Positions 20,042 to 28,885 of a DNA stretch of 64,000 bases are shown piece after piece (position 1 is the first letter of the stretch; each line of letters begins with the position of its first letter). Both the position numbers and the translations under genes were made by a program. The stretch is taken from NCBI RefSeq assembly GCF_000513295.1, contig NC_023065.1, positions 3,969,001-4,033,000 of the forward strand. The letters run 5' to 3'. This DNA is from Magnetospirillum gryphiswaldense MSR-1 v2. Its GTDB lineage: Bacteria > Pseudomonadota > Alphaproteobacteria > Rhodospirillales > Magnetospirillaceae. The notes below the pieces were generated by a model, which saw only the letters and a list, made by a program, of their open reading frames with translations, was not told where the DNA came from and did no database searches.

Positions 20042-20770
20042 TTACCCCAAAGACGGCCAGGTCTGTCGCGCCTCGGCGGCCAGGGCATCGCTGGCGGTTT
20101 CGATCTGGCGTTGCAACTCGGCCATGAAGGCCTTGCGGTCCATGCCGGGGGCAATGGGGTCGAGGAAATGAATGGTGGCGACGCCCGGCCGTTTGCCGAA
20201 GCTGCCGCGCCCCCAGAACAGGCCGGTGTTCAAGGCCGCCGGCACGCAGGGGATGTTGAGGCCGGAATAGATCATGGCGATGCCGGTATGGTAATCGGGC
20301 GGGGCGCCCACCGGCTGGCGATGGCCTTCGGGGAAGATCAGCACCGGGCGGCCCTGTTCCACCGCGCTGGCGGCGCCCTTGACCATTTCCTTCAGCGCCT
20401 TGGTGCCGGCGGCACGGTCGATGGCGATCACCCCGGTCTTGGCCAGATACCAGCCGAAGAACGGGATCTTCAGTAATTCCTGTTTCAGGATCACCGCCGG
20501 CTCGCCGAGGATCAGGCGAAAGGCGAAAGTTTCCAGCGTCGATTGATGCTTGGACGCCACCAGTACCGGCCCCTGGGGCACGGTGCCGCGCACCTGCCAG
20601 GACAGGCCGCAGATCAGGCGCAACAACAGGAAGGTGCCGCGGACCCAGAAGGTGGCCGCCATGCCCACCAGCCGGTTCGGCCCCGCCAGCAGCGGCAGAT
20701 ACAAGGTGCCCAGGGTGATGGTCCAAAGTTGGAACAGGACGAAGAAGACGGCGGAACGGAAAGCGGTCAC
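20042..20770 (-). CDS. plsC: 1-acyl-sn-glycerol-3-phosphate acyltransferase (PlsC family)
   Basis: This 242-residue lysophospholipid acyltransferase acts at the inner membrane. An N-terminal hydrophobic segment (FRSAVFFVLFQLWTITLGTL) is followed by KHQSTLETF (the HX4D/E catalytic motif, here with Glu) and FPEGHRQPVG (acceptor-binding FPEGxR). The start is a GTG at 20770 overlapping the stop of the upstream DUF218 gene (GTGA), so the two are coupled. It may make phosphatidic acid, but the substrate is not proven. Confidence 0.88.
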   Translation of the reverse strand: MTAFRSAVFFVLFQLWTITLGTLYLPLLAGPNRLVGMAATFWVRGTFLLLRLICGLSWQVRGTVPQGPVLVASKHQSTLETFAFRLILGEPAVILKQELLKIPFFGWYLAKTGVIAIDRAAGTKALKEMVKGAASAVEQGRPVLIFPEGHRQPVGAPPDYHTGIAMIYSGLNIPCVPAALNTGLFWGRGSFGKRPGVATIHFLDPIAPGMDRKAFMAELQRQIETASDALAAEARQTWPSLG

Positions 20771-21375
20771 GGTGCGGCCTTTCTCGGCAGGAACCAATGG
20801 CGGATGATCGCTGCCAAATACTTCGAATACTCGGTGGCAAGCAAGGCCGCTGTGCCGGGCCAGCGCCACCATTCGCGACTTTTCACCTGATCGGGAAAAA
20901 CCGGATGGGCGATCAGGGTGATTTCGGGCAGGGCGTGGCGAAACTCGGCCAGGGCGCGCGGCATGTGATAGGCGCCGGTGACGATGCGCAAGGATCGGAG
21001 ATTGTGCTCGGTCGCCCAAAGTGCGGTCTCGATGGCGTTGCCGACGGTGTCGTCGGCGGCATAGCCCAGCACCACCGCGTCCTTCAGTCCGGCATGGCCG
21101 CGCCCTAGTTGAATGATTTCGGCCAGATCGACGCCCTTGTAGACCCCGGAAATGAACAGGCGCTGCGACAGTCCGGCTTCCAGCAAATCCAGGCCGGTGG
21201 TCAGGCGCTCGCGCCCGCCGGTGAGGACGACGATGGCGTCGGTATGGCTGGTTTCGTCATCGACGGCGCGCGGCACTTCATCGACGAACCACAGGAAGCC
21301 ACCCGACCACAAGGCCGCCAGTGCCACCAGGACGGCGCCCAGGCGATGGACGCGGCGCGGGTGGCGCGATCTCAT
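20767..21375 (-). CDS. YdcF/SanA-like DUF218 membrane protein
   Basis: The product has 202 residues with one N-terminal membrane segment (VLVALAALWSGGFLWFV) and then a DUF218 domain: DAIVVLTGGRERLTTGL, LFISGVYKG and IVTGAYHMPRALAEF. DUF218 proteins (YdcF, SanA, ElyC) are linked to envelope functions, but their biochemistry is largely unknown. ATG at 21375 overlaps the ftsX stop; the order ftsE-ftsX-DUF218-plsC is a coupled operon and points to an envelope or division role. Confidence 0.85.
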   Translation of the reverse strand: MRSRHPRRVHRLGAVLVALAALWSGGFLWFVDEVPRAVDDETSHTDAIVVLTGGRERLTTGLDLLEAGLSQRLFISGVYKGVDLAEIIQLGRGHAGLKDAVVLGYAADDTVGNAIETALWATEHNLRSLRIVTGAYHMPRALAEFRHALPEITLIAHPVFPDQVKSREWWRWPGTAALLATEYSKYLAAIIRHWFLPRKAAP

Positions 21376-22262
21376 GGCATACGGGCCAAGGTGGCATGCA
21401 CCGCCAGCCGGGCGGTCAGCATGGCCAGACCGGCGGCGATCACCGGCAGCATGGCGATCATCACCCAGCCGGTCACCGGCAGCGACAAGGAAGGCAGAAA
21501 GCCGCCTTCGATGCGTCGCGCCGCCCAACCGATGGCGGTCAAGGACGGAACCGCCAGGGCCAGCCCGATCACGCCGCCGGAAAAGCCCAGGGCGAACGAG
21601 CGGTCGGCGAACTGACGGGCGATATAATCGTCATGGGCGCCGATCAGGTGCAGCACCTCGATGACGCCGCGATGCACCGCCATGGAGGTACGGGTGGCGT
21701 AGATGACGGTGGCCGAGGTGACGCAGCCGATCAGCACCAGGATGGCGATGGCCACCCATTCGGTGGTGCGCGACAGGTTGATCAGCCGCGACAGCCAGAT
21801 CCGGTGATCGTCCAAGGTGGCGCCGGGGACGGAGCGGGCCAGACGGTCGGCCAGTTCCAGCAATTCCAGATTGGCATCGGGGTCGATGGTGACGTCGATC
21901 AGACGCGGCAACGGCAGATCCTTGACCACGTCGGTATTGCCCAGCCAGGGTTCCAGCAAGGCGAGGATCTGCTTTTTGTCGAGCGCGCGGGCGGCCAGCA
22001 CGCCTTGGGTGCGGCGCATCAGTTCGACCGCCTGACGCACCCGTTCGTCGGTCAGGGCCTCGCCGGCTTCACCCGGGACCGGCTGCACCTGCACGGTCAG
22101 CGTCCCCGATACGTCGTGGTCCCATGAATGCACCAGACCATTGAGGACGAAGACGCCGGCCAGCGACACCGCCGACAGATAGACCATCAGCGCCACCAGC
22201 CAAGGCAGGAAGCGGCTGGTGGCGTCGCCCTTCAGCGGCAGATCGGAATGGCGGCCCAGCAT
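21372..22262 (-). CDS. ftsX: Cell division protein FtsX
   Basis: This is the permease-like partner of FtsE that links the divisome to peptidoglycan hydrolase activation. The 296-residue product has one TM helix near residues 19-43, a periplasmic loop (about 50-165) and three C-terminal TM helices, the usual FtsX layout. HRGVIEVLHLIGAHDDYIARQF is the typical cytoplasmic loop. It overlaps ftsE by one base. Confidence 0.93.
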   Translation of the reverse strand: MLGRHSDLPLKGDATSRFLPWLVALMVYLSAVSLAGVFVLNGLVHSWDHDVSGTLTVQVQPVPGEAGEALTDERVRQAVELMRRTQGVLAARALDKKQILALLEPWLGNTDVVKDLPLPRLIDVTIDPDANLELLELADRLARSVPGATLDDHRIWLSRLINLSRTTEWVAIAILVLIGCVTSATVIYATRTSMAVHRGVIEVLHLIGAHDDYIARQFADRSFALGFSGGVIGLALAVPSLTAIGWAARRIEGGFLPSLSLPVTGWVMIAMLPVIAAGLAMLTARLAVHATLARMP

Positions 22263-22984
22263 TATTCAGCCCCCACCACCGTGCCGCGCTCGATGTGCAG
22301 ACGCGGATATTGCGAAAAACGGTCGACCAGCGACTGGTTGTGGGTAGCGATCAGCACCGTGGTGCCCAGGCGATTCAGTTCCTCGAACAGATGCAGCAAC
22401 CGCATGGCGATGTGATCGTCCACATTGCCGGTGGGCTCGTCGGCCAGCAGCAGATCAGGGCGACCGATGACGGCGCGGGCAATGGCGACACGCTGCTTTT
22501 GCCCACCCGACAAGGTCGGCGGCTTGGCATTGATCTGTTCCGACAGGCCGACCCAGTTCAACAATTCGGGCACGTGCTTGCGCACTTCCGATTCCTTGAC
22601 CCCGCGCACACGCAAGGGCAGGGCGACGTTGTCCATGGCCGACAGGTGGTCGAGCAGGCGGAAATCCTGGAACACCACGCCGACGCGGCGCCGGAGCGCC
22701 GGCAATTCATAGCGCTTGGTCAGGGCGATGTCCTTGTCGAACAGCACCACGCGGCCACGGGTGGGGCGCAAGCCCAGATACATCAGACGCATCAGCGACG
22801 ACTTGCCCGCCCCCGACGATCCGGTGAGGAAGTGAAACGACCCTGACGGCAAGGCGAAGGTGACGTCACGCAAGACTTCCGGCCCCAGGCCATAGCGCAG
22901 GCCGACGCTGTCAAAGCGGATGATGTTTTCGCCACGGCGATTGTTGCGCAATTTTGCCTCTCCAGACGCGCCGAAGGATGACAC
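22262..22984 (-). CDS. ftsE: Cell division ATP-binding protein FtsE
   Basis: This ABC ATPase has 240 residues. It has Walker A (GSSGAGKSS), Q-loop [20 protein letters not shown], signature [14 protein letters not shown], Walker [11 protein letters not shown] and the switch His in ATHNQ, with the FtsE-specific start [12 protein letters not shown]. The ATG at 22984 adds about 20 residues before that core; a TTG near residue 12 is an alternative. The gene is divergent from the zinc-ribbon gene. Confidence 0.94.
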   Translation of the reverse strand: MSSFGASGEAKLRNNRRGENIIRFDSVGLRYGLGPEVLRDVTFALPSGSFHFLTGSSGAGKSSLMRLMYLGLRPTRGRVVLFDKDIALTKRYELPALRRRVGVVFQDFRLLDHLSAMDNVALPLRVRGVKESEVRKHVPELLNWVGLSEQINAKPPTLSGGQKQRVAIARAVIGRPDLLLADEPTGNVDDHIAMRLLHLFEELNRLGTTVLIATHNQSLVDRFSQYPRLHIERGTVVGAE

Positions 22985-23010
22985 GTGGCATCCTTGTTCG
23001 TCCAGCGCGC

Positions 23011-23039
23011 TTGTGTTGGCGCTGTCTTATGCCTATAAC
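23011..23039 (+). promoter_or_regulatory. Candidate promoter of the zinc-ribbon gene
   Basis: TTGTGT (23011-23016), a 17-bp spacer and TATAAC (23034-23039) lie 32 nt before the ATG at 23071. It is within the 86-nt divergent region shared with ftsE. Confidence 0.4.
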
Positions 23040-23070
23040 CGAGTAACGATTCCGAAGGCTTGCACAATCC

Positions 23071-23964
23071 ATGCTCATCGGCTGTCCCGCTTGCGCCACC
23101 AATTTCTCGGTCCCCGACAAGGCTTTGCAGCCCAAGGGCCGCATGCTGAAATGCGCCAAATGCGGCCATAAATGGTTCCAGGCGCCGGTGGTCGACGATT
23201 ATGTCGCCCCCAGCCCGCCGCCCAGCTTTTCGTTCGCGCCCGAACCCGAGCCGGTGGCCAAGCCCAGCTTCGACTTCAATCCCGTGCGCAATCCCGATCC
23301 CGATCTGGAATTCGAGGCGCCGCCGCGGCCATCCGCGGGCGCCAGTTCGCGTCGCGACCTCGATCTGGATATGGATCTGGGCGAGGCCCCTGACGTGCCC
23401 ACCCTCAACATCCGCAGCGCCAGCGACGGCGGTCGCCCCATGGACGTGGATTTGGACGGGCTGGAACCGCAGCCCATCCCCGAGATGTTCGCCAACAAGG
23501 AAAGCCGTAAAAAAGGCACCGGCGGGTTGTGGCTGCTGCTGATCCTGCTGCTGTTGGGCGGCTTGGGCGGCGCCGGCTATGTGTTCCAGGACCGGCTGGT
23601 GGGCTATGTGCCCATGGCCCACGAAATCCTGAGCGAGGCCGGCTTGCGGCGGGAAAAGGCCGGGGCCGGGCTGGAACTGCGCCATGCCGGCGCGCCCGAA
23701 CGCTTCGTCCATAACGACACCGAAGTGCTGATCGTGCGCGGCATCATCGCCAATATTTCCGACCGTCAGCGACCGGTACCGACCATGAAGCTGGTGCTGC
23801 TGGACAAGACCAAGAGCCCGGTGCAGGAAAAGCTGCAACAACCGCCGGTGACCCAGCTTGATCCCGGCGGCACCTCCAGCTTCCGCATCGTGCTGGAACG
23901 GCCCGATCCCAATGCGGTCGAGGTCAACGTCCTGTTCGTCGATCCGGCGGAAGCGGGGAAATAG
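23071..23964 (+). CDS. Zinc-ribbon membrane protein (MJ0042 motif, DUF3426-like)
   Basis: The product has 297 residues. The N-terminal MJ0042-type zinc ribbon uses C5/C8 (CPAC) and C28/C31 (CAKC). A Pro/Asp-rich linker (about 45-145) contains repeated acidic-hydrophobic patches such as DLDLDMDLGE. One TM helix follows (WLLLILLLLGGLGGAGYVF), then a C-terminal DUF3426-like beta domain (IVRGIIANISDRQRPVP). Such proteins are widespread in alphaproteobacteria next to ftsEX but are uncharacterised. It probably senses or scaffolds at the inner membrane; that is inference. Confidence 0.8.
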   Translation: MLIGCPACATNFSVPDKALQPKGRMLKCAKCGHKWFQAPVVDDYVAPSPPPSFSFAPEPEPVAKPSFDFNPVRNPDPDLEFEAPPRPSAGASSRRDLDLDMDLGEAPDVPTLNIRSASDGGRPMDVDLDGLEPQPIPEMFANKESRKKGTGGLWLLLILLLLGGLGGAGYVFQDRLVGYVPMAHEILSEAGLRREKAGAGLELRHAGAPERFVHNDTEVLIVRGIIANISDRQRPVPTMKLVLLDKTKSPVQEKLQQPPVTQLDPGGTSSFRIVLERPDPNAVEVNVLFVDPAEAGK

Positions 23965-23968
23965 GCTT

Positions 23969-25147
23969 TCAAGCCTTGCTTTTTCCCTTACCCTTGTCCG
24001 GCACCTTGTCGAGGGCGTCGAGCATGGCGCCACGCTGGCTTTCGTCGGTGGTGACCGTCTCCAAGGTGCTGTCCAACCAGCTTTCGATGGTCCGTTTCAT
24101 TTCTTCATGGGTGCCGGACAGCGGCTGTTCCTTGGCGATGCGTTGAGCCATGCCCTCGACCACCCAATTCTGGCACTGCGCCCCCAGCACCTGACGATAG
24201 CGGGCCGGTCCGAAAGTGCCGTAGACGGTGAACAGGTACAGGGTGAACTTGCGGATATCGTCGCCCAGCACCGGCATCAAAATCTTCAGCGCCGCCGGGC
24301 TGGTGGCGGCCACCAGCGATACCGCCTTGCGCATTTCGGCGGTGTCGTAGCCGGGAAACAGCGCCGCCATGCGCATCTTCTGGCAGACGTTCCATAAGAC
24401 TTCGGCGTTGATGTTGTCGGACGCGGCGCTCATCAACCGGTGGGCGTCGGACAAAAGCAGCGGCAGCTTGCCATCGACCAGGGCGTTTTCGGTGGTCTGC
24501 TCGGACAGCAATTGCACCTTCAGCGGATCGCGGTATTCCAACAGCTTTTCACCCAACGAGGTGACCAGTTGCGGCGACAGGTTGGAATAGGCCGGGATCA
24601 GCGGCACCTGCCATTCATAACGCAGCAGATCGCGCATGGCGGCGTAAAGCTTGTCGCCGGCACTGGGCTGAGGCTTGCGCGTCACCGGGCGGGGCGGTTC
24701 GGCCAAGCCGACCAAAACGCCAAGCGCGCGCCAGAAACCGATGTCGGGCTGGCGCAGCGGGGCGAATTTTTTCGCCTTCAGCCGTTGCTTGAAATAGCGC
24801 CGGGCGCAGGCGCGCACCACCAGGGCGATGCCTTCCGCCAAGGTGCGACCGCACCACAAGGCGTCGGTGTCGCTTTGCGGCATGGTTCGGGTCGGCGTGG
24901 TGATGATGTCCTTGAACAATTCCGGCTGCGCCCGCAGCACCCGAAACGCCTGCTCCAGCAAGATGGGGTCGGCCATGACGTGGTCATAGACCTTCTCCAC
25001 CGGCACCAGGGTCAGGGCCGGCATGGCATCCTTAAGCACCATGGCGACCTCGCGCCGCAGCAAACCGCGGATGGTTTCCACCGGCTGGGCTGGCGGAATA
25101 AGGGGCGGCAACGGGGCTAGGGCGGGGGCAACGGCACTCATGATCAT
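23969..25147 (-). CDS. Unrecognised 392-aa protein
   Basis: I do not recognise a family. The protein is mostly helical by composition, has no signal peptide or TM segment, and ends in a Lys-rich tail (DKGKGKSKA). Notable stretches are PVEKVYDHVMADPILLEQAF and WNVCQKMRMAALFPGY. I used the ATG at 25147; a TTG at 25156 and an ATG at 25141 are in frame and no ribosome binding site decides. It is convergent with the zinc-ribbon gene (4-nt gap) and lies downstream of a diguanylate cyclase across an AT-rich, repeat-containing gap. Confidence 0.7.
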   Translation of the reverse strand: MIMSAVAPALAPLPPLIPPAQPVETIRGLLRREVAMVLKDAMPALTLVPVEKVYDHVMADPILLEQAFRVLRAQPELFKDIITTPTRTMPQSDTDALWCGRTLAEGIALVVRACARRYFKQRLKAKKFAPLRQPDIGFWRALGVLVGLAEPPRPVTRKPQPSAGDKLYAAMRDLLRYEWQVPLIPAYSNLSPQLVTSLGEKLLEYRDPLKVQLLSEQTTENALVDGKLPLLLSDAHRLMSAASDNINAEVLWNVCQKMRMAALFPGYDTAEMRKAVSLVAATSPAALKILMPVLGDDIRKFTLYLFTVYGTFGPARYRQVLGAQCQNWVVEGMAQRIAKEQPLSGTHEEMKRTIESWLDSTLETVTTDESQRGAMLDALDKVPDKGKGKSKA

Positions 25148-25200
25148 GGTCCACAAAAAGCGGGGGGCATAATCAAGATGAACCGATGATAAATGAAATG

Positions 25201-25236
25201 CAACAAATGGTGTTGTTGATAAAATAAAACAACAAC
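25201..25236. repeat. Alternating CAACAA/TTGTTG inverted repeats in an AT-rich gap
   Basis: CAACAA (25201-25206), TTGTTG (25213-25218) and CAACAAC (25230-25236) alternate in orientation, so either of two hairpins could form. The surrounding 25157-25265 interval is strikingly AT-rich for this genome and lies upstream of the 392-aa gene and just after the diguanylate cyclase stop. Confidence 0.5.
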
Positions 25237-25265
25237 TAAAGATAATTTGAGTAAAATTGTCCGGA

Positions 25266-26513
25266 TCAGTCCAGCCAGCAAACCCGGTTGCGGCCTTCCT
25301 GTTTAGCCCGATAAAGCTGCTGGTCGGCTTCGGCGATCATGCCGTCCAGCCCCAATTGGACATTGCTCGACACGCCGATGCTGGCACTCAGCGTGATCGG
25401 CTGGCCGTTGAAATCCAGGTTCAGATCACTGATACGGCTGCGCAGTCGTTCAAAATACGCGTCGCGGCTTTCACCGGCGAGATTGAAGGCGAGCACGCAG
25501 AATTCCTCGCCGCCGAAACGGGCGACCAGATCGGTTTGCCGGCATTCCGCCACCAGCAGGCGGGCGACGGTGGCCAGGGCGGTGTCGCCGGTCTCGTGCC
25601 CGTGACTGTCATTGATGGATTTGAAATGGTCCAGATCGATCAGCGCCACCGCTACCTCGGCCTGACCGCGTTGGGCGGCGGCTAAAAGCGGCTGGGCGCG
25701 CTCGAAGAACGAACGGCGGTTGGGGATGCCGGTCAGGTAATCGGTGGTCGCCGCTGCCTTCAGCGCATCCACCTGTTCCATCAGGTCAACGTTCATGGCG
25801 ATGCGGCAAAAGAATTCCTCGCGCAGGAACGGTTTGTTCAAAAAGTCATTGGCGCCGCTTTTGATGAACTTGGCCGACAGCGTGCTTGACCCTGAAGACG
25901 ACACCCCGATCACCGCCACCTGATCGCGGCGCCAGGTCTTGCGGATATTCTTGATCAGTTGAAAGCCGTCCATCACCGGCATGTGATAATCGGTGATGAC
26001 CAGCCGGATGTTGTCGGTATCGGCCAGACGCTGCAAGGCCTGTTCGCCATTGGTGGCCTCGACCACCTGGAACTGATAAAGCGCCAGCAGATCGGCGATG
26101 TATTTGCGTGCGGTGGTGGCGTCGTCCACCACCATGGCCCGGATCGAGCGGTTGTGGTCCAGCCGGTGTACCAGCGAGGTCAGATAGTCCAGGCTGCTGG
26201 GATCGTCCTTGACCACATAATCGATGACCCGTTTGGAGAGGACGCGGTCGCGGGTATCCTCGGAATAATTACCGGTGAACACCACCGAGGGCACGCCGAA
26301 GGAAATGGCCAGATCGACCACCTCGCCCTCGGGGCCGTCGGGCAGGAACAAATCCAACAGCGCCATGAAGATTTCGTCGCGGCGGGTTTCCAGCACGACA
26401 CGCGCCTCGGCGATCGAGGCGGCGCCGATCACCGAAAAGCCGGCGGAGCGCAGCTTGGAACTGAGAACCGACAGGAAAAACTTGGAATCATCGACGACAA
26501 GAATGGTGGTCAT
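25266..26513 (-). CDS. Response regulator diguanylate cyclase (REC-REC-GGDEF)
   Basis: This 415-residue cytoplasmic enzyme should make c-di-GMP. REC1 (about 3-120) has VVDDSKF and the putative phosphoacceptor Asp in LLDLFLPD. REC2 (about 125-245) has VVDDATT and VITDYHMPVMDG. The C-terminal GGDEF domain has DYLTGIPNRRSFFER and ARFGGEEF, with an inhibitory RxxD site (RQTD) five residues before it, so product inhibition is expected. The start at 26513 gives MTTILVVDD. It follows dsrP on the same strand after 83 nt, so dsr transcripts might read into it. No cognate kinase is nearby. Confidence 0.92.
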   Translation of the reverse strand: MTTILVVDDSKFFLSVLSSKLRSAGFSVIGAASIAEARVVLETRRDEIFMALLDLFLPDGPEGEVVDLAISFGVPSVVFTGNYSEDTRDRVLSKRVIDYVVKDDPSSLDYLTSLVHRLDHNRSIRAMVVDDATTARKYIADLLALYQFQVVEATNGEQALQRLADTDNIRLVITDYHMPVMDGFQLIKNIRKTWRRDQVAVIGVSSSGSSTLSAKFIKSGANDFLNKPFLREEFFCRIAMNVDLMEQVDALKAAATTDYLTGIPNRRSFFERAQPLLAAAQRGQAEVAVALIDLDHFKSINDSHGHETGDTALATVARLLVAECRQTDLVARFGGEEFCVLAFNLAGESRDAYFERLRSRISDLNLDFNGQPITLSASIGVSSNVQLGLDGMIAEADQQLYRAKQEGRNRVCWLD

Positions 26514-26596
26514 GCTGCGCCCGGCACCTTTCCCCTGTCCCTCGCATACACCCGCCATGACCTTAGCACAGCACTATGCACAGGGTAAGGGGGGGC

Positions 26597-27787
26597 TTAT
26601 TCCCTTGCTTCCGTCGCTCCCAGTTCGGCCGGCAGGATGCGAAACGCACTGATGCCGACGATGGTGATGACCAAAGCCAGGGCACAGCCGCCGAGGCCCA
26701 GCAGGATTTCGGCCAAGGTGGGGGCATAGGCGGCCACCTGACCGTCCATGAAGCTGGACGACACCTCCATGCCGGGGAACAGGCCGAGCGGAAAGGCTTG
26801 ACCGCCGATGAGGATGACATAGACCTGGGCCATCCCGCCGGCCACCACCATCAGGGAGGCGAAGCGGATATGGCAGCGGGTCGCTTGCTGTCGAAACAGC
26901 AGGGCCATGGGGACGATGCCGCCCAGCAGAACCTGACCGCCCCAGAACAAAATGGTGTAGATGCCGCCGTTCATCAGAATGAAGGCTTCCACCGGTCCGC
27001 GATCAGCCATGTAGAGCGCGGTGCCGTGCTGCAACGCGACGAAATACAGATTGGCGGCGGCGAACAGGGCCAGCAACTTGCCCATACGGCGTAAAAGGTC
27101 GAGGGACAGCGACCGTTCCAGCGCCGTGGCGGAGCCCAGCAGGAAGAGGATGAATAAGGCCAAGCCGAAGGCGAAGGACATGGCGATGAACAATGGCGCC
27201 ATCACCGCCGAATTATAGGCGTCGCGCGCCAGCAGAAAGCCGAAGATGGAGCCGGTACCGGTGGTCAGCACCAGTCGCCAGACAAAGGCGGTAATCGCGG
27301 CGGGCTTGTAGGCCCGCTTCATCTTCCAATCCAGCATGGTCCACAGATAAACCCCGACCACGGCGAAGAAGCCGGAATAGAGGATGACGTTCCAGGCGAA
27401 GATGGATTTGAAGTTGAAATGGGTCATGGCGACGATCAGCCGGTCGGGCCGGCCCAGATCAAGCACCAGAACCCCCAGGCCGCCAGCCAGCAGGGCCATG
27501 GCCAGCAAAGCCGACAACCGCCCCAGTGGCTGGTAGGGCTCGCGCCCGAACACCGAGCCGATGGAGGCCACGTTCAAGGCGCCCGAGGCGGCGACGATCA
27601 GGAAGATGGCGAAGACGTGTGGCATGCCCCACACCACCTGATTGGTCATGCCGGTGACGTGGTGGCCCTGGTGTTCCATGTACAACACCGCCGCCCCGGC
27701 CAGGGCGACGATCACGGCCAAGCCCGCCATCAGCATCAGCCAGCCCGGGGTCCAGGCGCGAACGGACAGATAGTCGATGCGCTTCAT
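26597..27787 (-). CDS. dsrP: DsrP, NrfD-like membrane subunit of DsrMKJOP
   Basis: This polytopic quinone-interacting protein has 396 residues and about ten hydrophobic helices (for example LMLMAGLAVIVALAGAAVLY and LAEILLGLGGCALALVITIV). It belongs to the NrfD/PsrC family and exchanges electrons between the quinone pool and DsrO/DsrJ. It is the last dsr gene here: dsrN, dsrR and dsrS, which follow in Allochromatium, are absent, and a diguanylate cyclase comes next. The start is 2 nt beyond the dsrO stop. Confidence 0.94.
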   Translation of the reverse strand: MKRIDYLSVRAWTPGWLMLMAGLAVIVALAGAAVLYMEHQGHHVTGMTNQVVWGMPHVFAIFLIVAASGALNVASIGSVFGREPYQPLGRLSALLAMALLAGGLGVLVLDLGRPDRLIVAMTHFNFKSIFAWNVILYSGFFAVVGVYLWTMLDWKMKRAYKPAAITAFVWRLVLTTGTGSIFGFLLARDAYNSAVMAPLFIAMSFAFGLALFILFLLGSATALERSLSLDLLRRMGKLLALFAAANLYFVALQHGTALYMADRGPVEAFILMNGGIYTILFWGGQVLLGGIVPMALLFRQQATRCHIRFASLMVVAGGMAQVYVILIGGQAFPLGLFPGMEVSSSFMDGQVAAYAPTLAEILLGLGGCALALVITIVGISAFRILPAELGATEARE

Positions 27788-27789
27788 GG

Positions 27790-28521
27790 TTAAATCCCCT
27801 GATAGCGGATGGCCGGGTCCAGGCCGAGATCGGCGCGGATGCGGCTGCTGGCTTCCTTGGACAGGCGCCGCGAGATCTCGGAATTGGGATCGTTGAGATC
27901 GCCGAAGATCATGGCGGCGCGGCCCGTGTCGGCACAGGCCTCGACGCAAGCGGGCCGACCGCCGGCATCGATGCGGTGGACGCACAACGTGCAGCCCTCG
28001 ACACAGCCCTTACCGCGTGGGTTATGGGCCTTCTGCTTGCTCTGGTCTTCGTGGGCGAAGGACCGCGCCTTGTAGGGGCAGGCCATCATGCAATAGCGGC
28101 AGCCGATGCAGATGTGACGATCGACCAAAACGATACCGTCGGCCCGCTTCATGCTGGCCCCCGTGGGGCAGACATCGACGCAAGGCGGCTTGGCGCAATG
28201 CTGGCACATCACCGGCAGCGAATGCTGATGCCCGGTCTTGGGGTCTTTGACGTCGACCTTGCGGATGTACTGGGCATCGGTGGCCGGGCGGTCGAGGGCG
28301 GGCAGGCCCATCTCGGTCTTGCAGGCATCGACGCAGGCGGTACAACCGGAATCGCATTTGCTGGTGTCGATCAACAGGCCCCAGCGATTGACGGCGCTGG
28401 CGGGAATGCCGGCGGGGCGGGCCTGAACAGCGGGGGCGATCAGGGTCAGGCCGGGGGCGATGGCGACCGCCCCCAGGGCTGCGCCCTTCAACAGATCGCG
28501 GCGGCTGGGTGCTTGGGTCAT
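27790..28521 (-). CDS. dsrO: DsrO, periplasmic four-cluster iron-sulfur protein
   Basis: The 243-residue protein has a twin-arginine signal (SRRDLLKGAALGAVAIAPG, cleavage probably after VQARP region). The mature part carries ferredoxin-type cysteine groups: CDSGCTACVDAC, CQHCAKPPCVDVCP, CIGCRYCMMACPY and CVEGCTLCVHR...CVEAC. It passes electrons between DsrJ and DsrP on the periplasmic side of the DsrMKJOP complex. It overlaps dsrJ by 4 nt. Confidence 0.95.
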   Translation of the reverse strand: MTQAPSRRDLLKGAALGAVAIAPGLTLIAPAVQARPAGIPASAVNRWGLLIDTSKCDSGCTACVDACKTEMGLPALDRPATDAQYIRKVDVKDPKTGHQHSLPVMCQHCAKPPCVDVCPTGASMKRADGIVLVDRHICIGCRYCMMACPYKARSFAHEDQSKQKAHNPRGKGCVEGCTLCVHRIDAGGRPACVEACADTGRAAMIFGDLNDPNSEISRRLSKEASSRIRADLGLDPAIRYQGI

Positions 28522-28883
28522 GGCTTTCCCTCGCCCGGAGTGGTGGCGTGGCAGGTGAAGCAATCCATGCTGACCGCCGCATAGTCATGGCACGAGGCAC
28601 AGAACTGACCGGGGGCGTTGACCGGTACGGCCTTGCCGTCCTTATGCACAGCGTGACAGGACACGCATTCCTTCAGGCTGTGCTTGGCCCCCCTTATCCC
28701 CTCACGCATGGTGTCGTCGCGCTGATGCTTCAGGAAGTCGAAGTGGTGCCGGCGCATGGTGCCGGCATCCTCGACGCATTGCCCTTGCGCCTTGGGGAAT
28801 TGGGGACCGGCTTCCGCCGCCCAGGCACCCTGCCACTGCATCAGCACCAGCAGCAGGGCCAGCATGACCGCCCGCATGCCCAT
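28518..28883 (-). CDS. dsrJ: DsrJ, periplasmic triheme cytochrome c
   Basis: The 121-residue product has an N-terminal uncleaved or signal helix (AVMLALLLVLMQWQGAWA) and exactly three CxxCH haem sites: CVSCH, CASCH and CFTCH. DsrJ is the periplasmic electron carrier of DsrMKJOP; one haem in the family has unusual His/Cys ligation. I chose the ATG at 28883, 2 nt after the dsrL stop. An ATG at 28877 is also possible. Confidence 0.94.
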   Translation of the reverse strand: MGMRAVMLALLLVLMQWQGAWAAEAGPQFPKAQGQCVEDAGTMRRHHFDFLKHQRDDTMREGIRGAKHSLKECVSCHAVHKDGKAVPVNAPGQFCASCHDYAAVSMDCFTCHATTPGEGKP

Positions 28884-28885
28884 GC

